Source: Heliocidaris tuberculata (taxonomy: Eukaryota > Echinodermata > Echinoidea > Camarodonta > Echinometridae). From it: 64,000 nt of DNA. Of this stretch, positions 12,335 through 24,300 are shown piece after piece (positions within the stretch are counted from its first letter, which is position 1; each line of letters opens with the position of its first letter). The notes below the pieces were generated by a model that was not told the DNA's origin, made no database searches, and was given only the letters and a program-made list of their open reading frames with translations. The stretch lies in assembly GCA_025618425.1 (NCBI GenBank), contig CM046847.1, positions 16,214,468-16,278,467 on the forward strand. The letters are read 5' to 3'. Both the position numbers and the translations under genes were made by a program.

Positions 12335-13627
12335 ATTCAATGTGTATCTATGTTGGATTTGGTCTCAAATGATAATTTTACTGTCTTTGAGTATAACCCA
12401 TCAAACACTACAAAGTACTCAAGTTACACTATAAAAATCAATTTAATTTTAGGCATTTATGCCCATAACTCAACGTATAACTCTTACCAAACATGCTGGT
12501 GGAAGCGTCTCAACTTTACCGCTTCTAACACACAAAAGTCTATGGGATTTCACACACAATAGCCAATGGGCCTCCATTTTGCATGGAAACGCATGTATTT
12601 CCTAATCTGAGAGGTGTCATTAAAGGTCATGTAAAGTTTTGGTAAGCCCTCAAAAACTTTTCGTCAGATTTCTTCAGTTTTTGTTGATAAATAACAAGAT
12701 ACTAGCAATACTAAGACACTGTGAAGATTTCGCCTCCTAAAGTTTAATATTAAACAAATAAGAGGCGAAAACTAATTTATGTGCCGGGACAGGCACGTAA
12801 AATCCCAACAAAGGCAGCATGTGCTATACACTGTAAACACACGTGTAAAACCAATGATGAGTAGCTACACACAGTGCGGACACGCTGTCTCTATGGGAAG
12901 CCCCAAGATTGCTGTGCGGGGAGCCGTCGGGGTGGAAGGGTCCTAGCATAATGACAGTGATCAAGCATTCCTTACAGATATTTACACTGAAATTCACCAG
13001 AAATCATAGATGGAATACCAAATGATCTCTTACAGACATCTTTTGATACAAGGAGAACAACATGAGACTATATTTAACATGTCTCTTTCCAATTTCCTTT
13101 TTTATACCAATACTGTACATGAGCTTTAAGCTGACCATACTGCTGGTACATTTTTAAGGTATAAGTGTAAATTTATGCGTGAAAATCATGATTAGATCCC
13201 TCTCAACATACTTTAGTCAAAATTTGCAGGTTATCATTGTTTTTACTAGTTGAAAAACAAGATGACGTTAAGATGCATGATTTTTTTTGGTGCAAATTTT
13301 ATCAGCTTTTTCACACTTTTTGATGTTTTGTGGAATCCAGGTTACACAAATCACAAAAATAACTCTCTGAATCGATTCCTCGTCATTACTCAAAAAGCTG
13401 TTTTATTTATTCATGCATGATGCCTAATTCAAAAAATAGGCTAATTATGGAATTTTATCAAAAATTCAAAATGGTTGCCAAAATGGCCGATTTTGAACCC
13501 CATGGGACACGATTAGGCAATGGGAACATCAAATTTCATTAACTAGGCACTTCAGGCATTATAAAAAAGTTGGTTAAAAAAAAGTATCTCGATGGTGCAC
13601 GGGAACCCCTTTCCGACTAGCCTATAA
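12335..13627. mobile_element. Right arm of the foldback-type long inverted repeat
   Basis: Mirror of 8613-9602, interrupted by a TTAA-flanked insertion at 12624-13125 that the left arm lacks. Confidence 0.82.
12624..13125. mobile_element. TTAA-flanked MITE in the right arm
   Basis: TTAA lies at 12620-12623 and 13126-13129. Ends AGGTCATGT and ACATGAGCT are inverted repeats. The left arm shows the unoccupied site (TGAA in place of TTAA). TTAA duplication is the known mark of piggyBac-type transposition; no transposase inside. Confidence 0.72.
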
Positions 13628-14033
13628 TACCCTCAACGCTAACACAATAACCAGTCCTTTACCCCCACCGATCTCCACCCTCGCTTTTTTTCGACGGGTG
13701 AAATTTTGGGGATCGCGCGATTAGTGGAGAGTCGCGCTCTGTGTGGGCTTTGCGTGTAGAGAAGAGCAGCGTAGGGGAATAAACCAAATATAAAAAAACG
13801 GATAGAATCTCGACTACAGGCTATAACCAGCCACCAATGCTGGATATAATATGGTTCACACTGAGCGGTCTCGCCCAGAGTTTTAGGGAGGATACAAGAA
13901 GTCAGGCCTTGTGTCGATTTTCCAATTTCACCAAAGTGAAATTTCGCATTACATTACGTACAAATATATTGGACAATTTATATCTGTAGAATTCCTAACA
14001 GGCATGCAAATCACATCTATCACATCAGATCAG
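13628..14033. other. No gene seen
   Basis: Short CpG-containing stretch (ATCGCGCGAT) near 13710, otherwise nothing recognised. Confidence 0.4.
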
Positions 14034-14694
14034 CCAAAGTGAAAGTGTACAATTTCTGGGTGTTAAGGTTGACAAGCATTTAACATGGAAAGAACACATT
14101 AGTAATGTATGTACAAAAGTCTCTCGGAGTGTTGGTGTAATTTCTAAACTAAGGTTCTTTCTACCCCAACACACCTTAGTCACTCTGTATAATAGTATTG
14201 TTGTGCCTCATTTAATGTACTGTGATATTGCTTGGGGACATACCTTTAGGAGTCATATTTATAAGTTTCAAGTTCTCCAAAAGAAAGCTATTAGGTTCAT
14301 AACCAGTCCAAATTACAGAAGCCCTAGCACTCCTTTGTTTTTTGTACAATTACATATCTTGCCTTTTGATGAATTGGTCTCTCTTAATTGTTTGATATTT
14401 ATGTTTAAATTTCAATCCTCTACTCAGTGCTCATTTTTGAAAGATGTGTTTGTGGCAAACTCTGCCCTCCACTATTATAATACACGTAAGAGAAATCTTA
14501 TTCATCAGCCTTACGTAAGAACTCATACTGCTCTTGACTCATTTTCGATATTTTGTCTTAAAGAATGGAATAAGCTGCCCCTGAACATCAGGACTAGTAC
14601 CACATTGTCTAGGTTCAAAATTATGTGTCAAAAATATGTATTTGGTAGACTCCAAGTTGCACGTACTTGAAACTCAGGAAGCCATGTTGTATCA

Positions 14695-14726
<32 letters not shown>

Positions 14727-14946
14727 TTCATGTTTGTATACTCATACTTCTGTAAATAAGTTAAACTCTGTACATATATTTCATCTTGCCATCTTATATA
14801 ATATAATACGTTATTTACTCATATTACTTAAAAGGGGCCCGATCCACAAGCTCTGCTTCCTAGGGGTCCCAAACCTCTCATTCAAACTATTGTATTACTA
14901 TTCCACTGTATTGTTTATTACTGTGTATGTTTGATTGGTTTGAATA
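14034..14946 (+). mobile_element. 5'-truncated CR1/L2-like LINE, C-terminal end of the polyprotein and 3' tail
   Basis: An open reading from about 14040 to 14670 reads SVQFLGVKVDKHLTWKEHI, then LYNSIVVPHLMYCDIAWGH, LQKKAIRFIT and WNKLPLNIR. These are the thumb and C-terminal motifs shared by CR1/L2/Jockey-type reverse transcriptases. The catalytic YADD domain and endonuclease are missing. After the stop at about 14670 comes a (TG)n run at 14700-14728 and a tail ending TTGAATAAACTG. A dead retrotransposon end. Confidence 0.85.
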
Positions 14947-14955
14947 AACTGAACT

Positions 14956-15500
14956 GGGGGGTGTTTCATAAAGCTGTTCGTAAGTTACGAACGACTTTAC
15001 GCACGACTGGTGATATGTTCTTGCGCTAAATGAGATATCCCAGATTTTCCCTGGTGTTGTAACATGTGGGACTGAATTTCCAATAACCCTAATCAATTTT
15101 GACAAATAATGAACTTTGCATTCGGATGCTTGTTTAACAGCAAGAATTTTAATCCACAAAGATCGGATTTCAACTTTAGCTATGGTCATGCATACTAGTT
15201 CCAATTAAGTTTGAAGTCAACGGATCAAAAGGTTCTTGAGATATCACGTTAACAAGGCTAAAACCTGCAATTTCAGAATTTTCCTCTATGGTCTTTGACC
15301 TTTGAACTACGTATTCCAAAATCTAATCAGATCGTCTTCCTGTGGTAATACATACTAGAACCAAGTCTGAAGCTCATATCTCATGTGGTTCTTGAGTTAT
15401 CGCGAGAACGAGAAAGCGAGACGGACGGACGGACCGACCGACCGACCGACAACCCGAAAATATAATGCCTCCGGCACAACCTTTGGTGGGCGGAGGCATA
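14956..15500. mobile_element. Partial copy of the GCCTCCGCC-ended repeat
   Basis: The right half matches 24294-24892: GTTCTTGAG, CTAATCAG, GGACGGACGGAC and the terminal GGTGGGCGGAGGCATA. The left border is unclear and may be joined to a GGGGTGTTTCATAAAG repeat. Confidence 0.65.
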
Positions 15501-15638
15501 AAAAGAGTGCATAAAAATAGTGATTGAGCCGAAACAAATAATTTCATTGGTAAGTTAATTCTTTTTAAAACTTGCATTCTTGTCCACCACAAAATGATAT
15601 GCAACCTATAATGTTATGCTGGCTAACATACATGCTAT

Positions 15639-16010
15639 TCAAAATTTTGGGTTCAAAAACCAAATTCTGTTCGCTTCTACTGCTGTAATGATGGGTGGTG
15701 GCATTGCCGAAAGAAGGACCCATGATGTAGTCCTGTGGACTTGAGGGAGCGGCGCATACCAGAGTTTCGTCTCCTCGTCCAAACGGATCTCTGCATACCA
15801 TTCTACATACGCTTTCTCGCCTAAGATAAACTTTATTCTGCCAAAGCATGCTTCCCCGTCTTGTCTCATTCCTACGAAAGACGAATCTGTGCAGCTGTTA
15901 CTTTTCATCTCATTTGCTGTGGTGAAGATGTCTTGTCTGGGTGAAGCAGAATGACGGGGTAGCACAGGCATCTGACCAGTCATTTCACAAATCTTTACAA
16001 ATTCTGAAAC
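15639..16010 (-). CDS. Exon 9 of the tnp2-like gene (residues 645-767) and stop
   Basis: Acceptor CTAATTTATGACAG before GTTTCAGAATTT, stop TGA at 15639-15641. It encodes VSEFVKICEMTGQMPVLPRH, then FGRIKFILGEKAYVEWYAEI and a tail ending IWFLNPKF. Similar C-terminal regions with a short beta-rich segment follow DUF4218 in related proteins. A second open frame overlaps to 15565 but does not fit the splice phase. No AATAAA was seen just downstream. Confidence 0.78.
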   Translation of the reverse strand, partial: VSEFVKICEMTGQMPVLPRHSASPRQDIFTTANEMKSNSCTDSSFVGMRQDGEACFGRIKFILGEKAYVEWYAEIRLDEETKLWYAPLPQVHRTTSWVLLSAMPPPIITAVEANRIWFLNPKF

Positions 16011-17632
16011 CTGTCATAAATTAGAGGGGGAAGCATAGACATGGTCACATTCTTAATTACTTTTCCAACTTTACCGTCATGTAAGTTTTAAATTATCAAC
16101 ACTACCACTAATTATTACAATACATGCCTACTTCGGCATGACATGTGCCGACAACTAACTGTCCGATGCAAGATGTGCTTTGGAAATACTAACCCCTTAA
16201 TTGATTTCACATACCCATATTCATTTCAGGTAATTTTTAAGAATCAGAAAACAATTTCATAATGCACTATCTTTGTAAACAACACATGATTATGTTGATA
16301 CAGAAAACATCAAATGGCTGGAGAAAATTTCAAACAGAAACTTTAGCAGGCAAACTTTTCAGGAACTTCTTAAGGAAAGTGTTATATTATGAGATAACTG
16401 TTCTAGCCCGATTCTTCCCATTGTCACCTTCAATTCTGTTTGTATCGTTATTCATCGTGTATACTTACAATACACTACGTGAGTGACTGAGTTAATAAAA
16501 AAATCTAACAATTAAGCCGAAAGCACCCAACATAAATACAGTTGTGTCAGATATGGGTAGAACCGTTGAAACATTAGGATTACATGCTGTCTTCTGCTTA
16601 CAGACGATAATTGAATTACATGAGTGAATTGCTATTGTATTGTGCACAGAAGCAAAATAGTGTGGTGAAATACCCATTCATCAATTATTGTACACAAAAA
16701 AGTGAAAAAATGAAGAATATTTACCCGATAGTTCTCTATTGCGTTCGCTTCTGGGGTTTTCCGATTTCGGATCCCATGAGAAATATTTCCCAGCATCCTC
16801 TCATAGGGATACATCCACCATCCAACTGTAGGACCGAGCTGTCTAAGGGCATCGGGAAAATGATGCATCTGGTGGAAACATATAGTCTGGAAACAGGTGG
16901 AGAAAGAACATGAAACATTCAATCTGTAGATCTTTTCGTGTCCGCATAATCGTTACATTTCTGAATTTTGACATTTTATAGCGAGCGATCAGTATCTCGC
17001 TTTAAGGGAGCGTATGAATTCCGCTACGAACTGATTTGGTTATTTAAATTCGTCAGTCGAATATTGTTATGACCTAAAGACTATATTTTAATCTACATGT
17101 ATGTACGAACCCTTTCAAAATTTTAATTTTTCTAATTGATGGGATTAACCATTGACATTTATATCACCAAGATGATCATAATCAGGTATCTAAAGATCAG
17201 ATGGAATATTCTAGCGTAACTCTATGAAGAACCTTTTTTTCTCTCCCTCCTTCCCTTTGTAAAGCCTACCCCCCCCCCCCCACGTCGCCCCTTCCCTTCC
17301 ATATCTCAGAGCAATCGTTAATTTGGTGACCTTCACGATAATCGTCAAATATGGTAACTGCCAGACTGGCCTCCACTGTCACGTTTAAGTGTTTTATAGC
17401 ACTGACAAGCTAATGATGTCCGATGTCCGATGTCCGCTTTTGTCTACATGTATTTTTTCTTCCGGGCTCAGTGTAATTATATACGTATGTATATATATAA
17501 AATTATAAGGAAATAACATATACAACAGCTTTGGCAACTCTTGTGGAAATAATATAATTGTGAGAAATGAAAATGAGAGAATAATGGTTGCGTAGCTTAC
17601 GCAACCATTATTCTCTCATTTTTCATTTCGCA

Positions 17633-17674
<42 letters not shown>

Positions 17675-18346
17675 AGAGTTTCATTCAAAAGGAGCTAAAT
17701 CCACTTTTGTGTTTTTGAGTAAATTAAGGTTTTTTAGTTTACCACGTTCCATTGTCCACTGTTACTTTATTTTGATGTTATGGTATGGCTATTGTCTTAG
17801 ATTACTTCCATCATCAATGAATTTCAATTTTTATGAATTTTATAATTTTAATTTCCATGAATTTAGCTGTTTTTAGAATGAAACCTTAAACGATTGTCTT
17901 TTTCTGCACATTTAACCACCTTTAACAACCAGAATTCAACAAGAAACACATTAATATTGCATTTTACATAATTTCAGATGTTTATTTTTGATAATATTTT
18001 GTTTTCTCACTGAATTTCTCATTTTTTCCTAAAGGAGCTAAATACAAAAATAGTCATTAAAATATTAAAGATAGGTAAATCCTAATGATCTACACAGGGA
18101 GCTGCATCATATGCGTAGAAATCTTAATACATGGCTTTAGGGAATGTGGTTAAATGAATAAATCCTCAATGACTATACTGGATTTAGCTCGTTTTGGAAT
18201 GAAACGGTTTTGGATTTAGCTCCTTTTGGAATGAAACCTAAATTTCTAACAAATTGTTTTCAACCTTTAAAAAAAAAAAAAAAAAAATTGAATCCGACAT
18301 AGTGCATTTGATTACCATGTCAGAGATTCCTTTTGGAATTAAGCAC

Positions 18347-18399
<53 letters not shown>

Positions 18400-21300
18400 G
18401 TTATTATGCCTTGTATTTATATAAAACAAAATACAGATGTACAATGTCAATGACGTAAAATGAAATAGCAAAAATAATAATAGTAAAACTCATAATTATT
18501 CCTTGAACATATTTGATGCCATGCTATAATCAGCATGATCTGGGACACGTCAAAGAGATTTTATGGACCACATCATTGATTTTAGTATTGTTGCTGATTG
18601 TACGACTTAATTCGATAGCGTTACCATAGATGAGATTAGACTAAATATGAAGGATAATAATAGTTTCAGATTTGGTGAAATACTTAATTCATTGTAACGT
18701 ATGAGACACAGACAGACAAAATACTCGGACGTTCTCGTATGATTACAATCACAATGGGAACTTTTTATTATTATTGTTTACTCGTCTTCCGGCAAGAACT
18801 GTCCTTTCCTCCATAAATACGAGATTTACTTTCAGATGTTTGGTTTTGAAAATGGCAAATTCCCATTAAATCGCATACACGTGTCCGCACTGTAATCATG
18901 AAATAACGATAATAACTTTGGATTAGAGAAAAAGAAAGATAGATCATCTGCCCGATTTTCTGATATTTTCTCACATACAACTCAATAACGGAACTAAACT
19001 TATATTTCAGGAATCTCAGTTGATAACTGGAACCTTTGCATGTGTCGTGATAAATCAACCACAGCCAAAATTAATGAAAACTGTGCGCCAAGTATATTTC
19101 GCCATAGTATTACCTGGAGCCATAAAGTGAATGGAGATAAACTCTTATTTACTTCCCCCACTCCCTTTCACAAAATCATTAAATATGTTTGAAAGTAATT
19201 GCCTTTGGACGGGTGAATATATATTTTCTGTTATGATAATGGGTTTTTCGAAGTCATAGGTATCCATGCAGTGTATATTTTATATGATTAACTACGGGAA
19301 CCTGGAAAAATTCTACTTAGTGAAAGTGCCGAATGTCCTTGAATTATAAATAATAGCCCTTGCTAACAATTATCGATGAAAATAAAGTCAAATTTACCTG
19401 TAGACCTAGGGGGAAATCTCTTTCCATTCTTGCAAGTACTTCTTGTAGTTGTGCGTCCATTGCATTTATGGATTCCTCATCGCATTTGCCGGAACACAGC
19501 TCATTAATGCAGTCACATAATGCAAACAATGTTTTGCGTTGACGTTCACCGAGCATCCCCCTCAGAGCATATTTCAAAATTCCCTCTGTTGAAAGCTTTG
19601 ACAGAAAGATGATTTAAAATATATAAACCCTTGTTAAGTGAAAACAAAACAAAATGATTTTGTAATTAGAGGAAATCATTGTAATTTCCAAGTTGATTAC
19701 CGCGTAGGGACTGTAAAACCTTTTGAGCTTTTCACAGTGCAGATGTGCCCGTATTGATATTTAGAACAATGTTATTCCATTCTTTGCAATAGTGGAATTC
19801 TTAATGAAAATCCTCACCTTTCTGTAGTCCGCACTCTTCATGTATGAGTAAGAGGAAAAGAATGGCCTGGGGATGAAGACAAGGTGCTTGGGCGTCTTTA
19901 TATTGCGAACACGCCTATCTGCTAGTTGACGTTCTTCCTTCGTGAGGTACACAACTGGCACTTCTTTACTCATCGTTCTTCGCTTTTTATCAGCTTTAAT
20001 CATCTTAGCAGATTGGTGCTCTGTGATCAGAGATATCAACTTTTTCACAACTACCTTTATGCAAAAATTAAAATGAAAAAATATAACTGTGATTAAAAAC
20101 TATTTTATAACGACTAATTTCATTATGTTAGTAACTAACTTACAGAATTGTCAGTTATTTAATCTCTTTCATACTCATACATATCATACAGTTATTAATC
20201 ATCTGAAATACATTTGATATCCTCTGATAAAATTGGAATGATGCATCATGATCAGATGATCCAAGTTAACGCTTCCAACGGGCATTATCTTTATACGGCA
20301 AATTGTAATATATCGATCAAGCATGTAATATTACGAATCTCAAGGAAATAATGATACAATATCATACGACATGAAACATAATCTGAAATAAATTGCTCAT
20401 GTAAGTCTTCAGAAATGTTCCAAAAGGAGAATCAAAATCATATTGAATAGTTTCAGGTCAAATTATGATCGTAAAGTTTAAAGAAGATGGAATAACCATT
20501 TTGGCCATAAAAATTAGGGGATACATTACTACAACATTACAAGTTTCATCGAGGATGGATTTGGATGAGTACTATTTAACCCTTACTGTACTGGGGGGAG
20601 GGGCTCCGAGGCCACCCTAGAAAAATTCCGCCGTGCATTTCGAACCGCTGCATTTCACGCTGCGCCACTTTCTGTCTTTTTTCGTTCAAGTCTTCCGCAA
20701 ATTTTCTGCGCCAGGTTTACAAAAATCGGTCATACCGTTACTGATATTTTGACCTCATGTCAGCCCGAAAATGGAGAATTTCTTGTTTACAAAACAAATG
20801 GGAAACTGCATTCCCTCATGTTCCTCCTTAATCATTTATAATGTCTTCTTTAAGCTATAATTATCATCTATTCTAACTACTCAATGATTCAGATACCAAT
20901 TTGAAACAGAAGACAGAAAAAACAATAAAAAGAGAGTTAAAAAACAAAGAAATGCGCAAGAAGTTCGGAAAACATCAGAATACATAAGAATTGAATTCAC
21001 TTTCCGATTTGATTTTTCTTATATTTTTAAGGTTAAGAAAGAACTACTTGCATTAATGTTAAAAATTTGCCTCAAAGACCTTTCTTTACCCTAATTTTCA
21101 AAAGAAATATACCTTTATGCATATGCTTTTCATACTACTAAATTATAATACATGTATTAGAATGCAAAAAACAAAAAAATCTACGTGAAAATACGATGGA
21201 CTTGTATTCTTTACAAGAGTCTCAAGGTCCGTGCAAAATTTCGCGGCGATCGGTCATGTCGCAGCCGCCATCAGAGGGGAAGGTGGGGGGGGGGGGGGGG

Positions 21301-24300
21301 GGTCTAGGAGTCCCAGACAGAGCATGAAATAGCCAAGTGCAGTAAGGGTTAAAATTTGTCAATTAAATGCTCGTTGCATTTTTGAGACACCCCATATGTT
21401 TAAACCTCATTAAATGTTGGAACTGTGAAACATTTATAACAATAAAATATGTTTGTGTTCTGACTGTTGCACAAGAAATTTGTTGAGAAAGTCATTAAGC
21501 TTGTAATACCTGAATGGTGTGCATCGGCTCGATTGGAGCGGCTACCTCCTCATAATAGGGAAGCTCAGCAAGCTTCTCCTTCCCCTTTCTCCCTGTTTCC
21601 TTCTGCAGAGCTAATATCTCTCTCTGGCTTCCTTCGGCATGTTCAATCCTTGCAGCAGCTTTCAACACTTCCTTCATTACTTTCTTTTTCGGTGGAGGTC
21701 TCTTCTCCTCACCGGCATCACTGAATCCGCTTTCCTTCCTGTATGGTGAATCTTCGGGAAGGAATCGCCGATTGCTCAAGAAAAGAATCTTCTTGGTGTC
21801 AGTACAGTAGGTCCCTGAAGGAAATCAACAGCAAAACTCAAGTTACAGAGTGGATAGTGATTTACTTTCCTTCTCTATGGAAATTTTCTGCAATACTACC
21901 TACAAAACTGTTGTTATTGATACTAGACGTAGCATTCCCTACCCCCCCCCAAAAAAAAAAGAGCGAAAAAAAAAAAAAAAACAAAACAAAACAAACAACA
22001 AATAAACAGGAACAAAGGAAAACAACCCAAAATATTAGGGTACGAAGAAAGAACAACGCCAACAAGAAAACAGGAAATGCTTTCTTTGATCACAATGTAA
22101 AAAAACTTAGACGTTCCTGTTGATAAAATTCATGAGTTATGAAGGAAAGAACAAAATCTGAAAAAAAAATATTTGTCCTCAAATGGATACTGCCTGATGC
22201 GCTCAGTATACAGATGTTATTCCTAAAGGTTATTAAAACTATTTATGTAGTATGTTCATATAGTTATTTCCCCGTGATAAGAAGTTGGCGAATGTCGCAT
22301 TTCCTGTTAACATTGTTTGCGTTATTTTGTTGTTGTTGCTGCTGTTGCTGTTGTTTATTAGTTTTATTTTGTGGGGTGAAAATTAATACAAAGTGTTAAC
22401 ACATTCAGAAAGGATTTTTAAAATATTATTCCAGACTTTTTGTAGCTGATTAGGTATCTTTTTTAAATGTAAGCCATTTTTTAAAAGCTTTCTCTCTTGT
22501 ATATATTGTAAATATTTTCTCTGTTTTTTTTTCTTCTGTTTTTACTCCAGTTCGTTTATTCAATTTATTACTGTAAGTTGTTAACTTCTTTCTTGTTAAT
22601 ATATATATTTACATGTTTTCTATGTCTGTAGGGACCCCTCTGTAAAACAGTGTTGTTATGGCAACAACGCTGAGCAGGGCCATCCCTCCGTCTTCTTTTT
22701 TTAAAATCAATTTGTGTTCATAATTATGAACGTATTATCATTTGTTGTTTTAATTGACGGAAAATAAATACAACACAATACAAGTGTATATCATAATCAT
22801 TTAGACACCCTCACATCCCTCTAAATAAACCAGTTCGCCGAGTATATAATTTGCTCGTCTCACCATATTTTCTCTAAATACATTTTGTGTATTTAGACTG
22901 ACCAGGGTTTGTGCCAGCAAACTACCTTGATGTATTGTATAGTAACAGTGAACGTGACTATACTAGTCTTCTAATCTCCATATTGACTTGTTGGATTAAC
23001 AATAATTCGATATCGCTGGAAATAGGCTTTTTGTTCATAATTATACTTGCAATTTCACATTATTATATATACTGGTGTATCCCACCTCCTGATTTATTAT
23101 TCATGTATATTGAGATGTTACAATTTTTATTATACATGTAGTACCTAAACATGTAACTCAAGTTTCCGTTTGAATGCTCCTTTTTCTTCTCCTTTCTCCT
23201 TCATCTTTATCACTCTTTTCTCTCTGTCTTCCTTTTCCTCTGATCCTCTCTCTCTGTTCACACGATGAATTCTGATATTTATTTGGTTTTTAACCCTTCA
23301 ACTTCAGGTGCACTTTGCATTCCTTCTTTCTTGTTTGGATTGAAAGCATACCTTTAGACTGTACCACATAAATATTAATGGTCTTCATCCTCCTCTCTTT
23401 CTATCTTTCATTTTTCTACTCTCTGTCTTCCTCTTTCCCTTTCCATCCCTTCTCTCTCACATTCTCTGATCAAATTTTCTTTCTTTTTTTCTTGGAACTT
23501 TCTCTTTCTCTTTCTAGCTCTCTCTCCCTCTTTCCCTTTGTGTTTCATTTTTTTCTTCTTTATCTCTCTTTTTTCTCTTTCCATAACATGCCTCTGTTCA
23601 CTTATTCTCTTATTCTCTCCCTCTCTCTCTTTAAAACTCTCCTCAACTTTTCATTCCTTTTCTTTTTCTCTTCTACTACTCTCTCTCTCCTTTTCCTATT
23701 ACCTTTGAAGACACAGAAGTTTTAATATTTTTAGATTTAAATTAACATTTGAGTTTTATTTACTGAGTATTTTATTATGAATGATCTGTGGTTATATATG
23801 TTCTAATTATTCTTATTTCGACCGTTTATTGTTTTGTACATTGAGCAGTTTCAGCTGTTAAGCTGCATGTTCTTTTATTACAATAAACCGAATCAAATTA
23901 AGTCAAATCAAATTTCTAAATGAGGCTAATCATCAATAATTCTACTTTTTTCAAATTGTCCACATGTTAGTTTATTTAATATCTTTTTGGAACGTTATCG
24001 TTTCTCAAATTACGAGTTGGTCCACTGGTCGTTGGTCTTGGTCTAACATCCATTGGTTTTAATGTAAACAGGTAAATACGACCACGAAGGTCACAAATTA
24101 GACGCATGGCCTGGTTATTGGACAACAAAACGAAGACGAAACGATAAGTAACCAGTTTCGTCATTTGACCACATAGTACTACATAGGTTTGGAAAGTCTG
24201 TTTAGTGTTTATGAGACCACATGGTAACGTGACGAGAAAAAAAAAGGGGGGGGGGGGGGAGGAGAAACAAGATGAATGCGACTGCGTCTCCTATATGCCT

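Larger units (their letters stand above)
16011..19397. other. Introns 8 and 7 of the tnp2-like gene (around exon 8)
   Basis: Contain C-runs at about 17270, a hairpin at 17561-17629, (TA)n runs at 17636-17672 and 18349-18396, and a GGAGCTAAATCC-ended element. No other exon needed by the phases. Confidence 0.6.

Noticed and set aside
15565..15849. Alternative C-terminal frame overlapping exon 9
   Set aside because: Does not fit the splice phase from exon 8 and would need an extra frameshift.
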